Assembly (NCBI GenBank): GCA_035651955.1 | Contig: DASRES010000040.1 | Location: 1-64,000, forward strand | DNA from: Acidimicrobiia bacterium | GTDB taxonomy: Bacteria > Actinomycetota > Acidimicrobiia > IMCC26256 > JAMXLJ01 | DNA: 64,000 bases | Reading direction: 5' to 3' | Part shown: positions 51,657 through 59,728 of the stretch, piece by piece | How positions within the stretch are numbered: the stretch's first letter is position 1 | How the letters are laid out: every line of letters starts with the position of its first letter | Notes under the pieces: model-generated | The model's input: only the letters and a program-made list of their open reading frames with translations | What the model was told of the DNA's origin: nothing | The model's database searches: none | Program-made: the position numbers and the translations under genes

Positions 51657-52946
51657 TCAGGCCTCCAACGCGAGCCGGCCCATGCCGCCGTCGCCGTCGT
51701 CGTGGTCGTCGGCGGCCGAGAGCGAGTGCTCGCGTCGCAACGCCTTGATCTGCTCGAGCGGGCGCTCCAACTGGCGGCGCCGAGTCCCGACGAGCTCCTC
51801 GTAGTCCTTCCGCGCGGTCGTGAGCGACCGGTCCAGCTTGTCCATCTTGTCGACGAACGCGTGCCACTGCTTGTCGAACGCGCCGAGGAGGCCGAGGATC
51901 TCGTTCGAGGTGCGCTCGAGACGGAAGTTGTCGGCGGCCTGGCGGATCACGGCGAGCACCGCGAACAGCGTCAACGGCGAGCAGCACACGATCTTGTGGC
52001 GCAGCGCCTCTTCCAGGATCGACGCGTCGTGCTCCTGGATGAACGCGTAGAGCGCCTCGTTCGGGATGAACAGGAGCACGCAGTCGAGCGCGGCGCCCGT
52101 CCGGCTCGCGTAGTCACGGGCCGCGAGCTCCTTGACGCGGTGGCGGACGTCGCGCAGGAACTCGTCGCGGTAGCGCTTGCGGTCGAGCTCGGACTCCGCC
52201 TCCAGGAAGCGCAGGTAGTTGTCGAGCGGGAACTTGACGTCCATGAACAGCGACTGGTCCTGCGGCAGCAGGAACGTGAAGTCGGGGATGCCGCCACCGT
52301 CGATGGCGCGCTGCTTGCGGTAGTTGACGTTCTCGATGAACCCGGCGAGGCGCAGCACGTCCTCCGCCATGCGCTCGCCCCACTGACCGCGTGCCTTCGT
52401 GCTCGACAGCGCCTGGCGCAGGCCCTGGGTGACCTCCTGCAGCGCGGCCATCCCCTCGTTGCTGCGCTGCAGTTGTGCGGCGAGCGCACCGAACTTGGCG
52501 TGGCGGTCGCGCTCGAGCTCGCCGACGAGGTCGCGCACCTTGCCGAGCTCGCCGACCATGGACTCCAGCTGCTGGTCGATCAGCGACTTCTTGCCCTCCA
52601 GCTCGTGCGCGGCCCGCTGCTGCGCGCCCGCGAGCTGCTGCTGCGCGAGCGTGAGGAACGACCGGTTGTTGCGCTCGAGGACCTCGGTCGACAGCGCGGT
52701 GAACCGCTCGGCCAGCCGCGCCTCGGCCTCCTCACGGGCCGCGAGCCGCTCCGCGCTCACGGCGCGCTCCCGCTCGAGCTCGGCCCCGGCCCGGGCGAGC
52801 TGCTCGCGGACGGCGGCCAGCTCGGCGGCGAGCTCGTCGTGCTCGGCGAGGAGGTCGGCCTCGCGGCGCCGGGCGGCGGCCGTGACGCCGGCCGCGGCGA
52901 GGCCGGCACCGGCGAGGAGGGCGAGGATCACTGCGACGATCACCAT
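51657..52946 (-). CDS. rmuC: DNA recombination protein RmuC
   Basis: The 429-aa protein has an N-terminal membrane anchor (I-V-A-V-I-L-A-L-L-A-G), a long coiled coil to about residue 170, and the RmuC nuclease-like domain. Diagnostic segments are G-Q-W-G-E, P-D-F-T-F-L-L-P, M-D-V-K-F-P-L-D-N-Y and E-A-L-Y-A-F-I-Q-E. RmuC limits inversion at short inverted repeats and may cut DNA structures. It starts at ATG 52946. No co-transcribed partner is apparent. Confidence 0.95.
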   Translation of the reverse strand: MVIVAVILALLAGAGLAAAGVTAAARRREADLLAEHDELAAELAAVREQLARAGAELERERAVSAERLAAREEAEARLAERFTALSTEVLERNNRSFLTLAQQQLAGAQQRAAHELEGKKSLIDQQLESMVGELGKVRDLVGELERDRHAKFGALAAQLQRSNEGMAALQEVTQGLRQALSSTKARGQWGERMAEDVLRLAGFIENVNYRKQRAIDGGGIPDFTFLLPQDQSLFMDVKFPLDNYLRFLEAESELDRKRYRDEFLRDVRHRVKELAARDYASRTGAALDCVLLFIPNEALYAFIQEHDASILEEALRHKIVCCSPLTLFAVLAVIRQAADNFRLERTSNEILGLLGAFDKQWHAFVDKMDKLDRSLTTARKDYEELVGTRRRQLERPLEQIKALRREHSLSAADDHDDGDGGMGRLALEA

Positions 52947-53042
52947 GCCCAGGATTGTGACGGGGGGGTGTGACAGTGAACGGGATGCTCGCTGACCTGG
53001 GGCGACGCCCGGTCGCCGGCCGGCAGTGGCCGGGAACGTCCG

Positions 53043-53804
53043 TTATGCGCCGCCCCCGTCGACCTGGATCTTCTGGCCGGTGACGTAGCCCGCGGCGTCG
53101 GACACGAGGAACGCGACGACGCTGGCGACCTCCTCGGGCCGGCAGACGTGCCCGAACGGTGAGCGGGCGTCGAGCGTGTGAATGTCCGCGACCCCCATCG
53201 CGCCCTTCACGAGGCGCCGTCCCATCTCGGTCTCCACGAGGCCGGGCGCGACGACGTTCACGTGGATCCCGTGGCGGCGCTCCTCCTTGGCGAGCGTCCA
53301 GGCGAGCGCCTCGAGGGACGCCTTGGCCATGTTGTAGGGCGACGAGTTGGGCCCCCATGCGCTCGTCGCGTAGCTCGAGATCATCACGACGTCGCCGCGT
53401 GGACGCGATCGCATCGCCGGGACGAGCAGCTTGCTGAGGACGAACGCGCCGAACGCGTGCGTGCGCCACACGCGCTCGATCTCGGCCGGGTCGGTGTCGG
53501 CGACGGACAGCCCGCGGCTCGCGATCCCCGCGTTGTGGACGAGGATGTCGACCCCGCCGAAGTCGTCCAGGACCGCGCGCGCCATCGCCTCGTCGTCCTC
53601 GACGGAGTCGACCGACGCCTTGTACGTCGCGCCGCGTCGCCCGAGCGCCGCGATCTCCTTCACGGTGTCGCGGGCCGCGTCCTCGTCGCGCCGGTAGTTC
53701 ACCGCGACGTCCGCGCCGTCGCGCGCGAGCGCGATCGCGATCGCGCGCCCGATCCCGCGACCCCCGCCGGTGACGAGCGCGACCCGTCCGTCGAGACCTG
53801 CCAT
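53043..53804 (-). CDS. Short-chain dehydrogenase/reductase (FabG-like)
   Basis: The 253-aa SDR has T-G-G-G-R-G-I-G, V-N-Y-R-R-D, H-N-A-G-I-A and catalytic Ser143/144, Tyr157 and Lys161 (Y-N-M-A-K). The C-terminus is V-D-G-G-G-A. The R-R after the second strand suggests NADP. The substrate is unknown; beta-ketoacyl or secondary alcohol reduction is plausible. It starts at ATG 53804, 17 nt after the exonuclease gene's stop. Confidence 0.9.
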   Translation of the reverse strand: MAGLDGRVALVTGGGRGIGRAIAIALARDGADVAVNYRRDEDAARDTVKEIAALGRRGATYKASVDSVEDDEAMARAVLDDFGGVDILVHNAGIASRGLSVADTDPAEIERVWRTHAFGAFVLSKLLVPAMRSRPRGDVVMISSYATSAWGPNSSPYNMAKASLEALAWTLAKEERRHGIHVNVVAPGLVETEMGRRLVKGAMGVADIHTLDARSPFGHVCRPEEVASVVAFLVSDAAGYVTGQKIQVDGGGA

Positions 53805-53821
53805 GCCGTGTGCTCCCGTGC

Positions 53822-54700
53822 TCAGTGCCCGCGCTTCTCGGCGAGGTCCTCCGCCCGCTCGACGAGCCGCTTCGCGTCGAGCCGGTCCGCCCATTCGTGC
53901 AGCTCGGGCCGTGGGCCCGCCCACTCCCAGTCGTCGACCGTGCCGACCGCCGCGTCCGTCCGCAGCGTCGCGAGCACGAGGAACAGATCGGCGAGCTCGC
54001 GGTTGTCCTCGAGCGCGGTCGCGAGCGCCGTCGCGCCACGCACGGGGACGTCCCACTCGTGCCCGAAGCGTGGGATGTCGCCCACGTGGCCGTAGCGCCT
54101 CAGCACCGCGGCGGCGCTCTTGGCGCCGAAGCCGGGGATGCCCGGGAAGCCGTCCGCGCTGTCACCGACGAGCGCGAGCCAGTCGGGGATCGACTCGGGC
54201 CGGACGCCGAACTTCTCGATCACACCCGCCTCGTCGCGGAGTTGCCGCTTGCGCCGGTCGAGCTGCACGACCCGCTGGTCGACGACGCACTGCGCGAGAT
54301 CCTTGTCCGGCGTGCAGATGACGACGCGTTCGACACGCGCGTCGAGGTCCGCGACGCGCGCCGCGGCCGCGAGCGCGTCGTCGGCCTCCTGCTCGACCAT
54401 CGGCCAGACGGCCACGCCCAGCGCGGCGAGCGCGTCGTCCAGGATCGGGAACTGGCCGCGCAACGCGGGATCGACCCCCTCGCCCGTCTTGTAGCCCGGC
54501 CAGAGATCGTTGCGGAACGACTCGATGACGTGGTCGTTGGCGACGCCGACGTGCGTCGCGCCCTCCTCGAGCAGCGTGAGGACCGAGTACACGACGCCGC
54601 GCGTCGCGGCGACCTCGACACCCTCGGCGTCCCGGTGCGACGGCAGCGCGAAGTGGTGCCGGAACAGCTCGTAGGTGCCGTCGACGAGATGGACCTGCAT
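53822..54700 (-). CDS. 5'-3' exonuclease (PIN/H3TH type)
   Basis: This 292-aa stand-alone relative of the polymerase I 5' nuclease has H-L-V-D-G-T-Y-E-L-F at the first metal-binding aspartate, V-E-Q-E-A-D-D-A-L-A and I-C-T-P-D-K-D-L-A-Q. The helix-hairpin region has G-D-S-A-D-G-F-P-G-I-P-G-F-G-A-K-S-A. It probably removes RNA primers or flaps. The start is ATG 54700; six codons more are open upstream. Confidence 0.9.
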   Translation of the reverse strand: MQVHLVDGTYELFRHHFALPSHRDAEGVEVAATRGVVYSVLTLLEEGATHVGVANDHVIESFRNDLWPGYKTGEGVDPALRGQFPILDDALAALGVAVWPMVEQEADDALAAAARVADLDARVERVVICTPDKDLAQCVVDQRVVQLDRRKRQLRDEAGVIEKFGVRPESIPDWLALVGDSADGFPGIPGFGAKSAAAVLRRYGHVGDIPRFGHEWDVPVRGATALATALEDNRELADLFLVLATLRTDAAVGTVDDWEWAGPRPELHEWADRLDAKRLVERAEDLAEKRGH

Positions 54701-54852
54701 CGCAGGAGCCTCGCGCACCGACGCCGTGGCGCGCGGTCGAGCACGCCCACGCGGGCGCGGTCGTGCCGGTCCCTCTCATTCGTCCAAGGCCGCACCGCCG
54801 GTCGTGCGGGACGATCTCCGTCGACGTCCGACCACGCGACCCGGAGGTGCCC

Positions 54853-55326
54853 ATGCCGTCACACCCGCAACCCGTCCCCGAAGGCCTGCACACCGTCACG
54901 CCGCGCCTGGTGGTGAGCGATGCGGGCGCCGCGATCGAGTTCTACGAGGCGGCGTTCGGCGCCGAGGAGACCGACGCGCGCTTCGCGGATCCGTCCGGCC
55001 GCGTCGTGCACGCCGAGATCACGATCGGCGACTCGGTCGTGCGCCTGACCGAGGACAGCCGTGACGGGAACGGCATCGCACCCGACCGCAACGACGGCCA
55101 GGTGACGACGATCCTGGCGATCACCGTGCCCGACGTCGACGCGTTGTGGGCGCGTGCGACCGCGGCCGGCGCCGAGGTCGTCTTCCCGCTCGCCGACCAG
55201 TTCTACGGCGACCGCGGCGGGCGTCTGCGCGACCCCTTCGGCCACCAGTGGATGCTGAGCACGCACATCGAGGACGTGAGCCCCGAGGAGCTCGAGCGGC
55301 GTGCCCGCCAGCTCGGCACCGGATGA
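54853..55326 (+). CDS. VOC/PhnB-like glyoxalase-fold protein
   Basis: The 157-aa protein has two beta-alpha-beta-beta-beta halves: T-P-R-L-V-V-S-D-A-G-A-A-I-E-F-Y-E-A-A-F-G-A and, near the end, G-G-R-L-R-D-P-F-G-H-Q-W. This is the typical PhnB/YdhR layout seen in VOC proteins of unknown function, with possible metal ligands at His and Glu. It starts at ATG 54853 with GGAGG 5 nt upstream. Confidence 0.85.
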   Translation: MPSHPQPVPEGLHTVTPRLVVSDAGAAIEFYEAAFGAEETDARFADPSGRVVHAEITIGDSVVRLTEDSRDGNGIAPDRNDGQVTTILAITVPDVDALWARATAAGAEVVFPLADQFYGDRGGRLRDPFGHQWMLSTHIEDVSPEELERRARQLGTG

Positions 55327-55350
55327 GGCGGACATGACACAGTCCTCCCC

Positions 55351-55704
55351 GTGTCGCTGCCCGAGCAGGTGTCGAGCTATCACACGGTCTGGGTGACGTC
55401 GCCCGGGCGCGAGCCCGTCGCGGTCCGGTACGCGACCGCGGGCGAGCGCCTCTACTGCTTCGGCGACGACGAGCTGCGCGACGTGCGCGACGGCGCGCGG
55501 GTGACCGCGGCCGTCCACCGGATCGCGTCGGGACCGCCGGTCGTGTCGTTCTCGGCGACCGTCCGCGACGTCCCGGGCGAGGCGGTGGACCGGGAGGCGC
55601 TGCTCGAGCTGGTCGCGCACGTGCCGCTCGGACGCTCCCTCGACGAGGTCGAACGCGCGCTGGAGCAGCACCGCGGCCGTCGTGTGGTCGAGCTCGTCGG
55701 CTGA
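55351..55704 (+). CDS. Hypothetical, possibly split-barrel flavin-binding protein
   Basis: This 117-aa protein has a beta-rich pattern (H-T-V-W-V-T-S, V-A-V-R-Y-A-T, R-L-Y-C-F-G) resembling the first strands of pyridoxamine-oxidase-like split barrels, followed by a helical end. No residues diagnostic of FMN or F420 binding were seen. It lies between a VOC gene and a converging PPOX-like gene. Function is unknown. Confidence 0.5.
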   Translation: MSLPEQVSSYHTVWVTSPGREPVAVRYATAGERLYCFGDDELRDVRDGARVTAAVHRIASGPPVVSFSATVRDVPGEAVDREALLELVAHVPLGRSLDEVERALEQHRGRRVVELVG

Positions 55705-55722
55705 GGACGGGCTCGGGTCGGC

Positions 55723-56145
55723 TCAGCCGTCGTGCGCGGCTGCGGCGAGGACGCGGCGTCCGGTGACGAGCTCGGTGTCGACGCTGACGAACCGGTCGGC
55801 GTCGCCGTCGAACGCCCACGAGCGCAGCGGGAGGCGTCGGACGCGCGCGAGCGCGGTCTCGTCGGTGATCTCGCGCGCGACGCCACGCACGAGGACGCTC
55901 CAACCGGACTCGCGCTCCCCGTCGAAGCTGTCGGCCTCGAACGCGACCACCGCGTTCGTGAGCGCGGCGTCGAGCTTGGTGCCGGGCACCGTGCGGAAGA
56001 CGACCGTGTCGCCGTCCACGACGTAGTTCACCGGCAGGACGGCCGGGATCGCGCCGACGCTCACGCCCACACGACCCACGGACGCGGTCTCGAGCAGCGC
56101 CATGCACTCGTCGCGCGACAGGCCCTCGACCTGCGGGTGATCCAT
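55723..56145 (-). CDS. Pyridoxamine 5'-phosphate oxidase-like flavin/F420-binding protein
   Basis: This 140-aa split-barrel protein begins L-S-R-D-E-C-M-A-L-L-E-T-A-S-V-G-R-V, continues P-A-V-L-P-V-N-Y-V-V-D-G-D-T-V-V-F-R-T, and has G-W-S-V-L-V-R-G-V-A. This is the usual pattern of small PPOX-fold proteins in actinobacteria, several of which bind F420 or heme. It starts at ATG 56145 after an AGGAGG ribosome site. The substrate is unknown. Confidence 0.85.
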   Translation of the reverse strand: MDHPQVEGLSRDECMALLETASVGRVGVSVGAIPAVLPVNYVVDGDTVVFRTVPGTKLDAALTNAVVAFEADSFDGERESGWSVLVRGVAREITDETALARVRRLPLRSWAFDGDADRFVSVDTELVTGRRVLAAAAHDG

Positions 56146-56251
56146 GCCTCCTACGTTCGGCTCGCGTGCGGCCCAGCGGCAAGGGACCTAGGTCCCGAAG
56201 CGACGCGCCGGAGGTCATTCGTGCACGCACCGACGGGGTACGAACATCGCG

Positions 56252-56680
56252 GTGGTGTCCGTCGTCACGTGCCCGTCGTGCGAGAAGCGCAATCGCGTGC
56301 CCCTCGCCGCGTCGGGACTCCCCCGCTGCGTGCGCTGTCACCGGGATCTGCCGTGGTTGGTGGACGCCGCCGACGACGACTTCGACGACGCGACGCGCTC
56401 CACCCTCCCCATCCTCGTCGACCTCTGGGCGCCGTGGTGCGGGCCGTGCCGGGTCGTCGCGCCGGGCGTCGAGCGTGCGTCGCGGGAGCTCGCCGGACGA
56501 CTCAAGGTGGTGAAGGTCGACGTCGACCGCGCGCCGGCGGTCTCGGCCCGCTTCGGCGTGCAGGGCATCCCGATGCTGCTCGTGCTGCGCGACGGTCGGC
56601 CCGTCGCGCAGCAGGTCGGCGCGATCCCGCCCGACCGGCTGGTCGAGTGGGTCCGCGCCGCCGTCGGGCGCGTCGCGTGA
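56252..56680 (+). CDS. trxC: Zinc-finger thioredoxin (thioredoxin 2 type)
   Basis: This 142-aa protein has an N-terminal zinc ribbon with Cys7, Cys10, Cys26 and Cys29, then a thioredoxin domain with W-A-P-W-C63-G-P-C66 and a cis-proline in G-I-P-M. It resembles E. coli TrxC, which can act in the cytosol under oxidative stress. The start is GTG 56252; the next codon is also GTG. It stands alone between a PPOX-like gene and a membrane protein gene. Confidence 0.92.
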   Translation: MVSVVTCPSCEKRNRVPLAASGLPRCVRCHRDLPWLVDAADDDFDDATRSTLPILVDLWAPWCGPCRVVAPGVERASRELAGRLKVVKVDVDRAPAVSARFGVQGIPMLLVLRDGRPVAQQVGAIPPDRLVEWVRAAVGRVA

Positions 56681-56830
56681 TCCGCGGGTGAGGCCGGGTC
56701 CGACGCTGGCGCAGTCACACCGCCTCACCGCGTGAAGTCACGCGCGTTTCGCGCGCCCGCTCCCGTGGGCACCCACGGAGTAGCGCCGTTCAACGACGAT
56801 CGGCGCGGGCGCACAAGGAGGCTCGACGAC

Positions 56831-57373
56831 ATGGCGATCTACGCAGAGGAACGAACAGAACGCGAACGGCCCTCCTTCGTCCGGTGGCAGGCGGTGCTGA
56901 GCGGCGCCGCGGTCGGTCTTGCCGTGTTCTTCATCCTGTCGGCGCTGTGGTTCGCGCTCGCCGGGAGCACGCGCACCGGCTTCTTCGGGAAGAACCTCGC
57001 ATGGTTCGCGCTCGGCGACGCGCTGTTCGCGGCGATCGTCGCCGGCGGCGTGAGCGGCTACGTGCACAGCATCCGGGGACGCGGGCCGGGCATGCTCGTC
57101 GGGCTGACGACCTGGGGCCTGATCATGTTCGCGGCGTTGCTCATCGGGACGCCGCAGCTGACGACCGTGTTCCAGGCGAACACGACCGGCAACGCCGCGG
57201 CCGCGCACACGCTCACCAACAGCCAGCTGTGGGCGACGTTCGGCGCGTTCGTCGGCGGCTTCGTGCTCGCCGGCCTCGCGGGCTCGTGGGGCGGTGGATC
57301 GCCCGAGATGCACGCGGTGCGTCGCCGTCGCGACCCGGCCGCGCCCGAGCGGATGGAGCGCCGGGCCGGCTGA
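56831..57373 (+). CDS. Four-span membrane protein, unknown
   Basis: This 180-aa protein has a charged N-terminus (E-E-R-T-E-R-E-R) and four hydrophobic segments, two of them glycine-rich (A-G-G-V-S-G-Y-V, G-G-F-V-L-A-G-L-A-G). A basic tail follows (R-R-R-R-D). No family was recognised. The start ATG 56831 follows an AAGGAGG-like site. It ends before a hairpin that also bounds the selenoprotein gene. Confidence 0.7.
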   Translation: MAIYAEERTERERPSFVRWQAVLSGAAVGLAVFFILSALWFALAGSTRTGFFGKNLAWFALGDALFAAIVAGGVSGYVHSIRGRGPGMLVGLTTWGLIMFAALLIGTPQLTTVFQANTTGNAAAAHTLTNSQLWATFGAFVGGFVLAGLAGSWGGGSPEMHAVRRRRDPAAPERMERRAG

Positions 57374-57404
57374 CATCGCCCTTGGGCGACCGGCTCCTCG
57401 ACCC

Positions 57405-57429
57405 GACCGGGCGCCGCGTGCGCCCGGTC
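57405..57429. terminator. Hairpin terminator between membrane protein and selenoprotein genes
   Basis: A perfect 10-bp stem (GACCGGGCGC with GCGCCCGGTC) and a 5-nt loop lie between converging stops at 57373 and 57460. The position argues that the minus-strand gene really ends at 57460 and not at the UGA at 57706. Confidence 0.65.
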
Positions 57430-57459
57430 GTCGCGCGCGCGCGGTCGTCTGCGTCGACG

Positions 57460-57993
57460 TCATCGCCGGCCCGTCAGCAGGGCGACGATGCGCTCGACGA
57501 TCGCGTCGGCGCGCCCGTCGACCGCGGCGTCCTCGATGCCGCCGAGCGGGTGGTCGACGACCGCGATGCGACAGTCGGGCAGCCCGATCGTCGTCGCGAC
57601 GCGCGCGGTCAGGTCGACGAAGCGCGTCGTGGTCACCACGACGGTCGGCGTGCCGAGCTGCTCGAGCTGTACGGAGTCGTGGACACTCCACGACGTACAG
57701 CTCCCTCAATCGGCGGACCCGGTGAGCACGACGTCGACGTCGCGTGCCAGGGCGGTCAGGACGTCGTCGGCCGCGGCGGTGGCCGCGTTGCGCTCCGGGC
57801 CCTTGCCGGTCACGACCGTGACGGCCGCGCCGGTGCGCGCCGCGACGCGCTCGGCGGCGCGGGTGAGCAGCCGGTGCGCGTTCGGCTTCCCGTTGTCGAG
57901 CACGCCGATGCGCAGACCGGTGAGCACGGTCGGCGCGGCGGCGAGCGAAAGGGGTTGCCTCCCCACCACGCCGTCGGGTGCGTAGATCCTCAT
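57460..57993 (-). CDS. UGSC-family selenoprotein (Sec encoded by UGA at 57706-57708)
   Basis: From ATG 57993 the frame runs 95 codons to TGA, then continues open for 81 more codons to a second TGA at 57460-57462. Reading the first TGA as selenocysteine gives D-U96-G-S-C99-T-S-W-S-V-H-D-S, then L-E-Q-L-G-T-P-T and a C-terminal H-P-L-G-G. U/C-G-S-C is the signature of the UGSC family, in which some members have Cys instead. The U-x-x-C pair suggests a thiol-redox role; the substrate is unknown. An AGGAG lies 6 nt before the ATG. The SECIS hairpin follows the UGA. It requires selA, selB, selC and selD, none of which lie in this window. A standard gene caller would report only the first 95 residues. 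Confidence 0.85.
57664..57703 (-). promoter_or_regulatory. Bacterial SECIS element inside the UGSC gene
   Basis: On the minus strand a hairpin begins 2 nt after the UGA. The lower stem is 10 bp (GAGCTGTACG with CGTACAGCTC), then a CTC bulge on the 3' side, an upper stem of 7 bp (TCGTGGA with TCCACGA) and a GUG apical loop at nt 20-22 after the UGA. Bacterial SECIS elements lie directly 3' of the UGA in the coding sequence, with a small G-containing loop at about this distance. The stem also encodes the motif G-S-C-T-S-W, so it is constrained as protein too. Confidence 0.8.
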
Positions 57994-58023
57994 CGTCGTC
58001 TCCTGCTCTTGGTGTCGGACGCC

Positions 58024-59070
58024 TCAGGGCTCGACGGGGACGGTGACGCTGCGGGTCATCCCCCAGCTGGGGACGACCGAGCTGTGCTTGCCCGGCCCGC
58101 CGCACACGAACACGCGGATGTTGCCGGGATGCGCCGTCATCGGGACCGGTGCGTCGTCGTCGAGGGCGTGCATCCACGGCTCCCACGCGAGGTTGTCGAA
58201 CGCGGCGCGCAGCACGCGTGCGGGGACACGGGCCCGCTCGAAGAGGTACGACGCGACGTCCGCGCGTGACCAGCCGTGCGACGCGATCGTCGCCGCGTGC
58301 TCCGGGCACAGCGCCACGAAGTACTCGCCCTGCGAGATCGGCGCGTTGTTCTGGCCGAGCGACGCCATGGCCGACGCGCACTTGTCGAGGATCCGCGCCG
58401 GCGTATCGCTCTCCATGTCGTGGAAGTTGTGCGGTGGCTCGCCGCAGTGCACCGTCACCGCGGACGGCGCGTCGACACCGACGCTCGCGGCGTAGCCCGC
58501 CCACGGCGACGCGGCAAGGTTCTCGGCGACGCAGTACGAGTACTTCGCGGGGCCGCCCTGCGTCGACGCGTCGCCCGGGCCGGGTACCGCGCCCGCGACG
58601 TGGAGGAGCACGAGCCGGACCGCGCGCCCGGTCGCCGCGTTCGCGACGTTCCCGGGGCCGAACGCGCCGACGCCGCCGTTGTAGCCGGCCGTCTCGGCGA
58701 CCTCGCCGTGCACGACGAGCAACGGCGCGACCGGGTGGGTCGTGGCGTTGACGCCGCGCAGGTTGACCTCGGGTCGCGCGAGCGCGCGGACCGCGCTGAC
58801 GAGCACGACCAGATGCTCGGGCCGGCAGCCGGCGAGGACGGCGTTCACCGCGAGGACCCGTCGTGTCGCCTCGCCGTCGCGCGGCGGCAACGTCGCGAGC
58901 ACCTCGTCGGGATCGACGGGTCCCAGCGCGGCGAGCATCGCGTCGACTCGCTCCGGTGTCGGCGCGACGAGCGGGAGCCCGTCACCCCAACCGTGCTGCT
59001 CGTAGAGCGCGGCGACCGCCTCCGGCGAGTCCTCGGCGATCTCCAGGAGCGCGGCCGCGTCGAAGCCCAT
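58024..59070 (-). CDS. Conserved protein of unknown function, partner of the UGSC selenoprotein
   Basis: The 348-aa protein has G-W-G-D-G-L-P-L-V-A-P-T near the N-terminus. N-A-V-L-A-G-C-R-P-E-H, then N-A-T-T-H-P-V-A-P-L-L-V-V-H-G follow. The middle has F-G-P-G-N-V-A-N-A-A-T-G-R-A and S-L-G-Q-N-N-A. I recall such proteins beside UGSC genes in other genomes, without a known function. Conserved Cys82, Cys180, Cys209, Cys231 and Cys255 could make it a redox partner or substrate. It starts at ATG 59070 and ends 30 nt before the selenoprotein, so the two form an operon. Confidence 0.7.
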   Translation of the reverse strand: MGFDAAALLEIAEDSPEAVAALYEQHGWGDGLPLVAPTPERVDAMLAALGPVDPDEVLATLPPRDGEATRRVLAVNAVLAGCRPEHLVVLVSAVRALARPEVNLRGVNATTHPVAPLLVVHGEVAETAGYNGGVGAFGPGNVANAATGRAVRLVLLHVAGAVPGPGDASTQGGPAKYSYCVAENLAASPWAGYAASVGVDAPSAVTVHCGEPPHNFHDMESDTPARILDKCASAMASLGQNNAPISQGEYFVALCPEHAATIASHGWSRADVASYLFERARVPARVLRAAFDNLAWEPWMHALDDDAPVPMTAHPGNIRVFVCGGPGKHSSVVPSWGMTRSVTVPVEP

Positions 59071-59077
59071 CAGGCGA

Positions 59078-59098
59078 GAGTCTGATAGGTTTCGACTC
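59078..59098. promoter_or_regulatory. Possible TetR operator between divergent operons
   Basis: GAGTC and GACTC flank an 11-nt spacer (59078-59098) in the short gap between the UGSC-partner start (59070) and the TetR gene. The position would let a TetR protein block both directions. The arms are short, so this is only suggestive. Confidence 0.3.
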
Positions 59099-59139
59099 GT
59101 GGCGCAATCGGGCCGGTGGCCCGGCCCCGGAGTCCGCTG

Positions 59140-59709
59140 ATGGCCGCGCCCGTCGGCCTCGACCGCCGCGCGGTGGTGGACGCCGCCGCCGCCGTGGTCG
59201 AGGTCCAGGGTGGGCTCGAGCCACTGCCGTTGCGGGAGGTGGCGAGCCGGCTCGGGGTGCGGACGCAGTCGCTGTACGCGCACGTCGACGGGGCCGACGG
59301 GCTGCGGCGCGAGCTCGCGCTCCGCGGCCTGCGGGACCTCGGCGACGCGCTCACGTCCGCCGCGATCGGAAGGGCGGGCGGCGACGCGATCGAGTCGATC
59401 GTCCTCGCCTGGCTCGACTTCGCGGCGCGGCATCCCGGTCTGTACGCCGCGTCGCTGCGGCCACCGGGCGACGACGCCGAGCTCGCGGCGGCGATCGCGG
59501 CGGCGACGCGCCCGCTCGACCTCGTGTTCGCGTCGTATCGGCTCGACGGCGAGACGGCGGCGCACTGGCTGCGGATCCTGTTCGCGACCGTGCACGGGTT
59601 CGCGCTCCTCCGTCGCGACGGGCTGTTCACGATGCCCGCCGACCCGGACGACACGGTGCGCCGGATGGTGAGAGGGTTCGCGCGCCAGATCGAGGCCGAC
59701 GCGCCCTGA
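59140..59709 (+). CDS. TetR-family transcriptional regulator
   Basis: The 189-aa protein has an N-terminal helix-turn-helix (L-P-L-R-E-V-A-S-R-L-G-V-R-T-Q-S-L-Y-A-H-V) and a C-terminal ligand domain with W-L-D-F-A-A-R-H-P-G-L-Y, as in the WHG-type TetR subgroup. ATG 59140 is preferred over GTG 59116 because a GGAG lies 7 nt upstream. It probably controls itself, the downstream catabolic genes and the divergent selenoprotein operon. The inducer is unknown. Confidence 0.88.
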   Translation: MAAPVGLDRRAVVDAAAAVVEVQGGLEPLPLREVASRLGVRTQSLYAHVDGADGLRRELALRGLRDLGDALTSAAIGRAGGDAIESIVLAWLDFAARHPGLYAASLRPPGDDAELAAAIAAATRPLDLVFASYRLDGETAAHWLRILFATVHGFALLRRDGLFTMPADPDDTVRRMVRGFARQIEADAP

Positions 59710-59728
59710 CGCAACCCGGGGGGATGGC

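Noticed and set aside
57664-57703. Transcription terminator hairpin
   Set aside because: It starts only 2 nt after the UGA, lies within a continuing open frame, has a bulge and no T-tract, and a better terminator follows the true stop at 57405-57429.
57706-57708. Natural end of a 95-aa protein at this UGA
   Set aside because: The frame continues with a family signature (U-G-S-C), conserved-looking residues and normal codon use to 57460, and the hairpin after the UGA fits a SECIS rather than a gene end.
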